Shown one piece after another: positions 27,001 through 34,359 of a DNA stretch of 64,000 nt. The notes beneath the pieces were generated by a model that searched no databases, was not told the origin of the DNA, and saw nothing but the letters and a program-made list of their open reading frames with translations. The DNA is from Flavobacteriaceae bacterium (lineage in GTDB: Bacteria; Bacteroidota; Bacteroidia; Flavobacteriales; Flavobacteriaceae). The stretch spans positions 1 to 64,000 of the forward strand of contig CANFHX010000005.1 of NCBI GenBank assembly GCA_947446865.1, written 5' to 3'. The translations under genes were made by a program, and so were the position numbers. How positions within the stretch are numbered: the stretch's first letter is position 1; each line of letters opens with the position of its first letter.

Positions 27001-27718
27001 CAGGCTTGTCGGCTGTATTTGGTGCAAATTGCTCCACGGTTGGCCCTTTAATGAAAGCTACATTATCTTTGTATGCAGAAACAATATCATTCGGATTTTC
27101 AGCTGCAGTTTTCTTAATTAATTTGAATAAAGAGGAAGGTTTTTCTACTCCATCAATTACAAACGTTCCGTTGAAAATTTTATGACGACAGTGTTCCGAA
27201 TTCACTTGAGAGAATCCAAACACTTCCGAATCAGTAAGTTTTCTATTTAATTTTTTAGATAGATTTTCTAAATAGGTTACTTCGTCAGCACTTAAAGACA
27301 AACCTTCTTGTTGGTTATAAACGGCAATATCTTCAATTTCTATAATGGCTTCCGGTTGGATATTTATCGTAAAAATATCTTGGTGCAATTTGGAATATTT
27401 TTGCGAAAGCATTGGATCAAAAGCAATAAAATCAGCAGCAACTTTTTCAAATTCTTCTATTCGAATAATTCCTTCAATGCCCATATTTTGAGTAATTTCA
27501 ACAGCATTGGTGCTCCAAGGCGTTACCATTGCAGCACGAGGACCAACAAAAAAATCCGTAAGCACGGATTTCTCTATTTTAGTTGCGTTACCAAAAAGCC
27601 AATTTAATTTAGAAATTGTTTCTGTTGAAAGTTCATTTTGTGTATGCTGCGCCAGTTCGCTGTTGCTCGTGTGAACAGCAAATACAGTAGCGGTTTCGTT
27701 ACCGAAAAAGTGAATCAT
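24041..27718 (-). CDS. purL: Phosphoribosylformylglycinamidine synthase (large form)
   Basis: This 1225-residue single-chain FGAM synthase catalyses the fourth step of purine synthesis: FGAR + Gln + ATP to FGAM. The PurS-like N-terminus, linker, paired synthetase domains ('[25 protein letters not shown]' split near residue 265, and '[11 protein letters not shown]') and C-terminal glutaminase ('[11 protein letters not shown]', with 'WVSHGEGKF') are all intact. The start at 27718 is chosen because the open frame upstream consists of a palindromic repeat. Two short segments look like repeat DNA captured in frame: '[10 protein letters not shown]' near residues 911-920 and '[12 protein letters not shown]' near 963-975. 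Both fall in linker regions before the glutaminase domain. Confidence 0.96.
   Translation of the reverse strand: [1225 protein letters not shown]
24799..24822. repeat. Dispersed 'attctgaggaacgaagaatct' element inside purL
   Basis: This short sequence ('cattctgaggaacgaag' and 'aatctc') has an imperfect hairpin core (attct...agaat). I recall it as one of the commonest dispersed intergenic repeats in Bacteroidota. Here it lies in frame in purL and encodes 'SSFLRMTN', a segment that I do not expect in the PurL family. Confidence 0.55.
24960..24987. repeat. Heptamer array inside purL (four units of ACTTCCA)
   Basis: Four exact copies of ACTTCCA occupy 24960-24987 within the purL reading frame. 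The translation of a 7-base repeat has a 7-residue period (LEVGSWK), and that is what is seen in the protein. Confidence 0.85.
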
Positions 27719-27735
27719 TGTGTTGTGTTGTATTG

Positions 27736-27814
27736 GTAGGGACAAGTCGCGACTTATCCGCACGTTGTGTGTTGTGTGTTGTATCCGTAGGGACAAGTCG
27801 CGACTTGTCCGTAC
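27736..27814. repeat. Two palindromic elements in the purL leader
   Basis: Bases 27736-27763 and 27787-27814 are two copies of a 28-base palindrome with core GACAAGTCGCGACTTGTC flanked by GTAGG and CCGTAC. The first copy has two mismatches. They are separated by 'gttgtgtgttgtgtgttgta'. A third relative with GACAGGTCGCGACCTGTC is at 12900-12927. They lie between the candidate purL promoter and its start codon, so they should be transcribed as hairpins in the leader. Confidence 0.8.
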
Positions 27815-27821
27815 ATTAATG

Positions 27822-27851
27822 CAAATTTAGTTTAAAAAACAGAAGTAGCAA
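27822..27851 (-). promoter_or_regulatory. Candidate purL promoter
   Basis: On the minus strand TTG (27851-27849) and TAAATTTG (27829-27822) are 19 bases apart, matching the Bacteroidota consensus. It is upstream of both palindromic elements and about 104 bases from the start codon. No purine riboswitch fold was recognised in the leader. Confidence 0.5.
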
Positions 27852-27902
27852 AATGAGTTATCAATAGTTTTTAACGGGTTTTCGACAATTCTAAGATAAC
27901 AA

Positions 27903-27928
27903 AAAAGCCTTCGAAAGAAGGCTTCTAA
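27903..27928 (-). terminator. Terminator of the beta-helix lipoprotein gene
   Basis: On the minus strand AAGCCTTC and GAAGGCTT pair around a short loop and are followed by six T. It lies just downstream of the stop at 27931. Confidence 0.85.
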
Positions 27929-27930
27929 AA

Positions 27931-29508
27931 TTAGTTTGCAATAAATTGGTAGGCACCAATATTGGTATTGGTAGAATTTCTTGGTTTATTTAAAATATCG
28001 AATAGGCTAGCGGCAGCAGGGGCTACTTTTGCAAATAAATCTTCGGTAGGCCACATTTGATTTTTGTCAATATTTTTAAACTTTGGATTGATATTCTTTT
28101 TGTTGCCATTTTGTTCTAAACGAATGCTGTCATATAAAGGGTTTGCAATTAAAGCCGAACTTAAATCATTCACTTTAAACAAACAATTAAAAAAGGTTGT
28201 TGCGAAAGAAGTTCCTTTTTTCTCTAAAGATATTTCAGTGCTATTAGAACCATATACAATACAATTGGTCATTGCTATGGTAGTTGGTTTAACTAAATAG
28301 GCGGTATCGGTTTCTAGATAGTCATTTAAAATAACTGCTGCCTGCTTAGAACTGTTCCAATTGTTGTTGAAAGTGCAGTTGGAGAAATTATAGGTACCTC
28401 CATAAGTTGCTGCAACATTGGCTTGACCGCTATTGTTAACCACTAAATTATCTGCGGTAATTTGAGCCGTTCTACCTAATATTCCATAGTTAGAACAATT
28501 GTAAATTTGGGAATCTTTAATGGTGAATTTTGTAAAAGAGTTATCTGTGGTTAGTGCTAAATTATTAGATAAAATACCAACCGATGCATTCTTTAAAGTA
28601 AGATGTTCAATTACATTATTTGATAAAGTAGAAAAATTGATAATTGCAGACCATTGACCAGGAACATCCGAGTAATCTGGTTCCAGTCGATCACCTTCAA
28701 AAATAACCTCTTTAGATAAATCTTCAGGATCATTTGTAGCCGAAGGTAATCCATTTATTTTTAGAGTTCCATTTTTGGCAATAATCAAACCCGAATTAGC
28801 ATGAAAATGAACTCGTGCTCCACTAGTAACAATCAAAGTTTCGTTATCGGGCACTAAGGCATAACCATAAACTACATATGGTTTATCATTTTTCCAAATA
28901 TATTCATCCTGATTTATAGGGTCGTTGTGATCTAAAGTACTTCCAACAATAGTTACGGGTTGGTTCGTGTCATCGGTACCTAAATTGATACCTTCATAGG
29001 TAAAAGTATTGTCGGCATTTTGAGTTCGATGTGGGAAAATAAAATAGGCATCTTGAATTAACGTCACTAATTCCACAGTTTGAGGCCCTCCAGTAATATT
29101 GGAAAACTGAATTTGATCGGTATATAAAAAATCGGTTGGGTTTGCACTTGCAACATCGCTAGTAACTTCCACAAAAATGAAAAGACTGTCCTTAGCCAAA
29201 AGTTCTACATTGCTAAATATTTTGCCTTGAGCACCCGCATCACCAGTCATTCCGTCTACCATAATTCGGTATTTGGAATTAAGACCTTTTCCGAGTTGAA
29301 TTTTCGGAATTGAAATGTCTTTATTACTGCGGTTATAGACTTTTAAAGTATAAGTACTGGACCCAATATTGGTGAAAACAGTATCTAAATAAACGGTGTC
29401 TTTTGAGAATTCTAAGCCGCCAGTGCTAGGTTCAAAAGCAAAGTCATTTCGGCAAGAGGTTAGGCTAATGGCAATTCCTGCAAGGAGTAAAAAAAGTAAT
29501 TTACGCAT
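27931..29508 (-). CDS. Lipoprotein with probable right-handed beta-helix
   Basis: This 525-residue envelope lipoprotein has the leader 'LLLAGIAISLTSC', which puts the acylated Cys near residue 18, followed by 'RNDFAFEP'. An Ig-like region at about 30-130 ('DTVYLDTVFTNIGSSTYTLKV') is followed by repeated short beta segments with Asn and Gly turns ('NCSNYGILGRTAQITADNLVVNNSG'). These are typical of parallel beta-helix proteins of the pectate-lyase/NosD fold. No catalytic residues of a named lyase family were identified. I do not recognise a specific function; surface carbohydrate binding is one possibility. The start at 29508 is chosen for its lipoprotein signal. Confidence 0.75.
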   Translation of the reverse strand: MRKLLFLLLAGIAISLTSCRNDFAFEPSTGGLEFSKDTVYLDTVFTNIGSSTYTLKVYNRSNKDISIPKIQLGKGLNSKYRIMVDGMTGDAGAQGKIFSNVELLAKDSLFIFVEVTSDVASANPTDFLYTDQIQFSNITGGPQTVELVTLIQDAYFIFPHRTQNADNTFTYEGINLGTDDTNQPVTIVGSTLDHNDPINQDEYIWKNDKPYVVYGYALVPDNETLIVTSGARVHFHANSGLIIAKNGTLKINGLPSATNDPEDLSKEVIFEGDRLEPDYSDVPGQWSAIINFSTLSNNVIEHLTLKNASVGILSNNLALTTDNSFTKFTIKDSQIYNCSNYGILGRTAQITADNLVVNNSGQANVAATYGGTYNFSNCTFNNNWNSSKQAAVILNDYLETDTAYLVKPTTIAMTNCIVYGSNSTEISLEKKGTSFATTFFNCLFKVNDLSSALIANPLYDSIRLEQNGNKKNINPKFKNIDKNQMWPTEDLFAKVAPAAASLFDILNKPRNSTNTNIGAYQFIAN

Positions 29509-29666
29509 ATCTAAAATTCTAATTTGGTAAATGTAGGTAATTATTTGAAAATTCAAAACTGCAATTTCTAAAATAGATAACGTGAAAAGAGGCATTTTAG
29601 TTTGTAAACGTTAAACAAATTCTTCATTCTATTAAAAAACACTAATTTTACCAAAAAAAGATACCC

Positions 29667-30089
29667 ATGGTTTTTGATAGAGAAAAAATGCTACAACTTT
29701 GTAATGATTGGTCTAAAAACACCTTAATGCAAACTTTAGAAATTGAATATACCGATGCTGGCGAAGATTTTCTGGTGGCAACAATGCCTGTAAACTCAAG
29801 GGTTCATCAACCAATGGGGTTGTTGCATGGTGGTGCTTCGGCAGCTTTGGCAGAAAGTGTAGGTAGTGCTGCTTCTTTAATGTTTATCAATCCGGAAAAG
29901 CAAGAAGTTCGTGGAATTGAAATTTCTGCAAATCATGTTAGAAGTAAAAAAGAAGGGATAGTTACTGCAACAGCAAAGATTCTTCATAAAGGTGCAAGTA
30001 TTCACTTGTGGGAAATTAGAATTGTAGATGAAAAGGAGAAGTTAATTTCGCTTTGTAAATTGACTAATATGGTTTTACCTAGAAGATAA
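29667..30089 (+). CDS. PaaI-type hotdog thioesterase
   Basis: This 140-residue hotdog-fold acyl-CoA thioesterase has the family segment 'HQPMGLLHGGASAALAESVGSAAS', with Gly-Gly and the catalytic Glu on the central helix, and the core strand 'GIEISANHVRSKKEG'. Its stop overlaps the start of the isochorismate synthase gene by one base (TAATG). This suggests it is the 1,4-dihydroxy-2-naphthoyl-CoA thioesterase of menaquinone synthesis. The role is inferred from the gene neighbour; a general PaaI-type housekeeping thioesterase is the alternative. Confidence 0.88.
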   Translation: MVFDREKMLQLCNDWSKNTLMQTLEIEYTDAGEDFLVATMPVNSRVHQPMGLLHGGASAALAESVGSAASLMFINPEKQEVRGIEISANHVRSKKEGIVTATAKILHKGASIHLWEIRIVDEKEKLISLCKLTNMVLPRR

Positions 30090-31165
30090 TGAGTGTTTTA
30101 TTTCAAAAGATAGCCGAACAATTCAATTCTAAATTACCGTTTGTGTTTTATTGCAAACCCAATTCGGATAAAATAATTGCACTTTTTCAAAAAAATGACG
30201 AATTATTTTTGTTGGAGGATGCAAGTACTGGTTTTGCTTTTGTGTCTTTTGATAATGAAAAAAAGTATTTAATTCCAGAAAAACATTCGGATGTTTATGT
30301 CGAAACGGTTACTAATTTAGATTACGTATTTTCTAATTCTAAAGAATATATTACAGATACTACTGCCAAAGATAATTTTGAAAACCTGGTAAAAAAAGCG
30401 CTTCAAGAAATTGAAAACGGTTCTTTTGAAAAAGTAGTTTTATCCAGAAAGGAGTTAATTGATTTGGATAATTTTCAATTGGAATTGGTTTTTAAATCCT
30501 TGGTTTCAAATTATCCAACAGCATTCAACTATTGTTTTTACCATCCTAAAGTTGGTTTTTGGATGGGAGCCACCCCTGAACAATTTGTTAAAATTGAAAA
30601 CAAAATAATTAAAACTGTTGCTTTAGCCGGAACCCAGTTATGTACTGATTTACAAAAGGTAAGATGGGAAGAAAAAGAAATAAAAGAACAGCAAACCGTT
30701 ACGGATTTTATTGTAAATTTACTACAAACGATTTCAAGTGAAGTTACAAAATCAGAGCCTTACCCTTTTCAGGCAGGATCTATAGTTCATATTAAAACCG
30801 ATATTGAAGCTACTTTAAATTCCCAATTGGATGTGCCAAAAATAATAAATTTATTGCATCCTACTCCTGCAGTTTGTGGGTTTCCTAAAGAGACAGCAAA
30901 AGAGTTTATTTTGAAAAATGAAGGCTACGAAAGAGAATTTTACGCAGGATATTTAGGAGAATGGAACAAAGATTTTTTAACGTATAAGGAAGGAACTTAC
31001 GATTTATTTGTAAATTTACGTTGTATGAAACTTGGGATGGATTCGAAATCAAAAGTTACACAAGCGCAATTGTTTATAGGTTGTGGAATTAATAGTGGGA
31101 GTGACCCCAAAAAAGAGTTTTTGGAAACCGTGAATAAATCGCACACAATAAAAAAAATCTTGTAA
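30089..31165 (+). CDS. menF: Isochorismate synthase
   Basis: This 358-residue chorismate-binding enzyme converts chorismate to isochorismate at the entry to menaquinone synthesis. Visible motifs are 'SFEKVVLSRKEL', 'GATPEQFVKIENKIIKTVALAGTQ' split near residue 165-185, 'HPTPAVCGFPKETA' with its conserved Pro/Gly, and 'REFYAGYLGEW'. The C-terminal 'LFIGCGINSGSDPKKEFLETVNKS' is the Mg-binding end of the family fold. It lacks anthranilate-synthase specific features, and the adjacent thioesterase supports MenF over EntC. The remaining men genes are not next to it. Confidence 0.92.
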   Translation: MSVLFQKIAEQFNSKLPFVFYCKPNSDKIIALFQKNDELFLLEDASTGFAFVSFDNEKKYLIPEKHSDVYVETVTNLDYVFSNSKEYITDTTAKDNFENLVKKALQEIENGSFEKVVLSRKELIDLDNFQLELVFKSLVSNYPTAFNYCFYHPKVGFWMGATPEQFVKIENKIIKTVALAGTQLCTDLQKVRWEEKEIKEQQTVTDFIVNLLQTISSEVTKSEPYPFQAGSIVHIKTDIEATLNSQLDVPKIINLLHPTPAVCGFPKETAKEFILKNEGYEREFYAGYLGEWNKDFLTYKEGTYDLFVNLRCMKLGMDSKSKVTQAQLFIGCGINSGSDPKKEFLETVNKSHTIKKIL

Positions 31166-31203
31166 GTAGTTTATAACTAACTTTGCACATTAATATTTTG
31201 ATT

Positions 31204-31920
31204 ATGAAATTAGACATACTGGCCTTTGGAGCCCACCCAGATGATGTAGAATTAGGATGTAGTGGAACCCTTGCAAAAGAAATTAGCTTGGGAAAAAAAG
31301 TTGGAATTATCGATTTAACACGTGGGGAATTAGGAACTCGAGGTTCGGTTGCTATTCGGAACTCGGAATCTGCAAATGCTTCTGAAATTTTAGGAATTTC
31401 GGTTAGAGAAAATCTAGACATGCGGGACGGTTTTTTCATTAATGATGAAGAACACCAAATGAAAGTTATTGAAATGATTAGAAAGTACCAACCCGAAATT
31501 GTTATATGTAATGCAGTTCAGGACAGGCATATTGATCACGGAAAAGGAAGTAAATTGGTTTCGGATGCTTGTTTCTTATCAGGATTGCGTAAAATAGAAA
31601 CTTCTATTAATGGTAGAATTCAAGAAGCATGGCGCCCAAAAGTTGTTTATCATTACATTCAATGGGAAAATATCACTCCCGATTTTGTGGTAGATATTTC
31701 AGGCTTTCTTGATGTTAAAATGGAATCTATTTTAGCCTATAGTTCTCAGTTTTACAAGGAAAACACTAAGGAGCCAGAATCGCCAATTACGTCTAAAAAC
31801 TTCCTAGATAGTGTAAAATATCGCGCTCAAGATTTGGGTAGGATTATAGGAGTGGAGCATGCTGAAGGTTTTACTGTAGAAAGGTATTTGGCAGTCAATA
31901 GTTTAAGCGATTTGGTGTAA
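31204..31920 (+). CDS. bshB1: Bacillithiol biosynthesis deacetylase BshB1
   Basis: This 238-residue zinc-dependent N-deacetylase of the LmbE/PIG-L family has the metal motif 'AHPDDVELG' at residues 10-18. It also has 'RGELGTRG', and 'DRHIDHGKGSKLVSDACFLSG', which supplies the second histidine ligand. It removes the acetyl group from GlcNAc-malate to give GlcN-malate, the second step of bacillithiol synthesis. The start at 31204 matches the family N-terminus ('MKLDILAFGAHPDD'), and the upstream in-frame ATG is not needed. It implies that the organism uses bacillithiol as its low-molecular-weight thiol, as known for flavobacteria. Confidence 0.94.
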   Translation: MKLDILAFGAHPDDVELGCSGTLAKEISLGKKVGIIDLTRGELGTRGSVAIRNSESANASEILGISVRENLDMRDGFFINDEEHQMKVIEMIRKYQPEIVICNAVQDRHIDHGKGSKLVSDACFLSGLRKIETSINGRIQEAWRPKVVYHYIQWENITPDFVVDISGFLDVKMESILAYSSQFYKENTKEPESPITSKNFLDSVKYRAQDLGRIIGVEHAEGFTVERYLAVNSLSDLV

Positions 31921-31936
31921 TTTTTTCATTTTTTTC

Positions 31937-31967
31937 TTGCGAAAAGAAAACTTTTACAATATATTTG
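31937..31967 (+). promoter_or_regulatory. Promoter of tRNA-His
   Basis: TTG at 31937-31939 and TATATTTG at 31960-31967 are separated by 20 bases, a very good match to the Bacteroidota consensus. The tRNA begins 13 bases further on. Confidence 0.75.
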
Positions 31968-31980
31968 CACTCGTTAAAAT

Positions 31981-32055
31981 GGTGGTTGTAGCTCAGCTGG
32001 TTAGAGCGCTGGTTTGTGGTGCCGGAAGTCGCCGGTTCGAACCCGGTCATCCACC
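31981..32055 (+). tRNA. tRNA-His (GTG)
   Basis: The cloverleaf is complete. An extra G-1 at 31981 is opposite C73, as required for tRNA-His. The D stem is GCTC/GAGC, and the anticodon loop TTGTGGT carries GTG at 32016-32018. The T arm is GCCGG-TTCGAAC-CCGGT. The acceptor stem GTGGTTG/CATCCAC has one T-T mismatch at position 5:68. The CCA end is not encoded. Confidence 0.96.
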
Positions 32056-32064
32056 CTTAATTAA

Positions 32065-32094
32065 AAAGCCTTGAAGAAATTCAAGGCTTTTTTT
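32065..32094 (+). terminator. Terminator of tRNA-His
   Basis: The 11-base stem AAAGCCTTGAA/TTCAAGGCTTT with a GAAA loop is followed by T residues, 9 bases after the tRNA. Confidence 0.93.
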
Positions 32095-32128
32095 GTGGTT
32101 GTAAATTGGTGAGTATTTTATTTAAATT

Positions 32129-33319
32129 CTAATTTAAAAACGGATTAGACCACTTTGTGTCTGTATACACAGCCGTTCCTGATAATGTTTTGATAAATGC
32201 AACAACCGAATTTACTTCGGTAGAAGTTAAATGCAATTGTTGTCCTATTCCTGTTGGATTTAGTTTTTGATCCAAATTCGTATTTCCAGGAGCAACTGTA
32301 ATCGTTCCATAATGATTAAGAACTTGTTCTAAAGTTGTAAAAACTCCTGTATGCATCATTGGGCCAATAAGACTTCCATTTGGTTTTACAAGGTTTCGCA
32401 AAGTTGGGGCTCTTGTAACAGTAAGATCAATACCTACACCACTTATAGTGCCAATAACACCATTGTTATGAGAGTTAACAGAAATATCAAATTCAGGTAC
32501 TTTATGACATTGTGCACATCCTACACCTCCAGAAATTCGGTTTCCAGTGTTGTCAAAAACGGGTGAAGTTAGAAATAAATTTTTACCATCATTTTCTTCA
32601 TTCGTAAAATTTGGAAAAACATCGCTATCACTTGCAACTTGAATTCTTCCTGCATCGTATTTAGAATCAAAAGATTGAATACTTTTTACAAATTGAGCCA
32701 ATGCCAATTGCATTTTGCTTTCGGTAATTTCTTCGGTACCATAAACAAATTTAAATAATTCTTTATAGTAACCAATAGCACTCAATTTAGTAATTAAATC
32801 TGCAAAAGTTGCATCGCCATTAAGTCCACTATATCCCATTTCATCATGGTTTTTAATTGGCATTGTCGATTGCATTTCTAATGAAGTGGCTCTTTCATCC
32901 CAAAAGAATTTAAATTCAGAAGCAAAACGAGTATTAATAAGTCGCATCGAATGTCTTGCAGTGCTTCCGTTTGCTCCTAGACTTGCTACCGCAACATCGC
33001 CAAAAGCATTGGCTTGCTGGTGACATGAAGAACATGAAACACTATTGTTGAAGGATAAATTTTTATCATAAAATAAAACCCTACCTAATGTAGCACCTTT
33101 ATTAGTTATCGAATTTCCAAGTGTTGTATTGTCTTTGGTAATATAAGGTGGCACGGTTTGCCCTGCATAATCAATTAGATTGTCTAAATCTACTTTTGTT
33201 CCAAAAGCCGCTTTAACATTAGGATACTTAATGACCTCTTCATAGGTCCCGTCCGATTTACTGCAAGAAGAAATTAAGATGCTGATTATTAATAAACTAA
33301 TAATTCTAAATGATTTCAT
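32129..33319 (-). CDS. Dihaem cytochrome c peroxidase-family lipoprotein
   Basis: This 396-residue exported protein has a lipoprotein signal (acylated Cys19 in 'LISSCSK') and two c-type haem motifs, C96-S-S-C-H100 and C268-A-Q-C-H272. The spacing, 'LGRVLFYDKNLSFNNSVSCSSCH' (split here at residue 90) and 'RAPTLRNL' place it in the bacterial CcpA/MauG family. Family members reduce hydrogen peroxide in the periplasm or carry out oxidative maturation. It stands alone after the tRNA terminator. The electron donor is unknown. Confidence 0.93.
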   Translation of the reverse strand: MKSFRIISLLIISILISSCSKSDGTYEEVIKYPNVKAAFGTKVDLDNLIDYAGQTVPPYITKDNTTLGNSITNKGATLGRVLFYDKNLSFNNSVSCSSCHQQANAFGDVAVASLGANGSTARHSMRLINTRFASEFKFFWDERATSLEMQSTMPIKNHDEMGYSGLNGDATFADLITKLSAIGYYKELFKFVYGTEEITESKMQLALAQFVKSIQSFDSKYDAGRIQVASDSDVFPNFTNEENDGKNLFLTSPVFDNTGNRISGGVGCAQCHKVPEFDISVNSHNNGVIGTISGVGIDLTVTRAPTLRNLVKPNGSLIGPMMHTGVFTTLEQVLNHYGTITVAPGNTNLDQKLNPTGIGQQLHLTSTEVNSVVAFIKTLSGTAVYTDTKWSNPFLN

Positions 33320-33526
33320 GGGATAATTATTTGTTCGTAAATATAATAAAAGAAATTATATTTTATATTTTAAACATAGTTTCAACGTAAAATAGATTGG
33401 TTCTTAATTGTTTAACTTAAATCTTATTCAATAGTATTTCTATCCGATTTTAGGCAAAAGAGTTTATTCTTAATTTTTAGCATAAAATTAGCCGAATTCA
33501 AACTTATTAACTTAAATTGTATTTCT

Positions 33527-33534
33527 TATATTTG
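33527..33534 (+). promoter_or_regulatory. Candidate -7 element of fabG
   Basis: TATATTTG fits TAnnTTTG and lies 33 bases before the fabG start codon. No clear TTG is seen at the -33 position. Confidence 0.45.
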
Positions 33535-33567
33535 CAACGCAATAAACAAATAAACACTATTATTGAT

Positions 33568-34314
33568 ATGAAATTATTGGAAGGAAAAGTTGCTATTATA
33601 ACTGGAGCAAGTCGCGGAATTGGAAGTGGAATTGCAAGAGTATTTGCACAACATGGTGCTAATGTAGCATTTACTTACAGTGCCTCTGCAGAATCTGCTT
33701 TGGTTTTAGAAAATGAATTGAATGCTTTAGGAATTAAAGCAAAAGGATACAAATCAAATGCTGCTGATTTTAATGAAGCGCAAAAATTAGTAGACGATGT
33801 ATTAGCCGAATTTGGAACTGTAGATGTATTGATTAACAATGCCGGAGTTACCAAAGATAATTTACTTATGCGAATGAGTGAAGAAGATTTTGATAAAGTA
33901 ATTGAAATCAACTTGAAGTCGGTTTTTAATATGACTAAGGCGGTACAAAAAATTATGCTTAAAAACCGTAAAGGTTCTATAGTAAATATGAGTAGTGTAG
34001 TAGGAGTGAAGGGTAATGCCGGACAGTCGAATTATGCTGCGTCTAAAGCAGGAATGATTGGTTTTACTAAATCTATTGCCTTAGAATTAGGGTCTAGAAA
34101 TATTCGTTGTAATGCTATTGCTCCCGGATTTATTGAAACCGAAATGACTGCCAAATTAAATGAAGATGTGGTGCAAGGTTGGAGAGATTCTATTCCGTTA
34201 AAACGCGGTGGAACTCCCGAAGACGTTGCTAATGCTTGTCTTTTCTTTGCTTCCGATATGAGCGCTTATGTTTCTGGGCAAGTTATGAACGTTTGCGGAG
34301 GAATGCTTACGTAA
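33568..34314 (+). CDS. fabG: 3-oxoacyl-[acyl-carrier-protein] reductase
   Basis: This 248-residue short-chain dehydrogenase reduces 3-oxoacyl-ACP with NADPH in fatty-acid elongation. The cofactor motif 'TGASRGIGSG' starts at residue 12, 'NNAGVTKD' is at 90-97, and the active site is Ser142/143, Tyr156 and Lys160 in 'QSNYAASKAG'. 'SDMSAYVSGQVMNVCGGM' closes the fold. The start at 33568 matches the family N-terminus, and the longer frame upstream is rejected. The length and motifs are canonical for FabG. Confidence 0.96.
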   Translation: MKLLEGKVAIITGASRGIGSGIARVFAQHGANVAFTYSASAESALVLENELNALGIKAKGYKSNAADFNEAQKLVDDVLAEFGTVDVLINNAGVTKDNLLMRMSEEDFDKVIEINLKSVFNMTKAVQKIMLKNRKGSIVNMSSVVGVKGNAGQSNYAASKAGMIGFTKSIALELGSRNIRCNAIAPGFIETEMTAKLNEDVVQGWRDSIPLKRGGTPEDVANACLFFASDMSAYVSGQVMNVCGGMLT

Positions 34315-34359
34315 TATTGAGATTTCAACGTTTAAGATTTATTATTTAGAATACTACAT

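Noticed and set aside
27719..27796. Upstream extension of purL by 26 codons
   Set aside because: The extra codons are the GTAGGGACA palindromic repeats; the family N-terminus begins at the ATG at 27718.
27719..27830. Purine riboswitch before purL
   Set aside because: The leader consists of two palindromes and a GTTGTGT-rich spacer; no three-way junction with the purine core was recognised.
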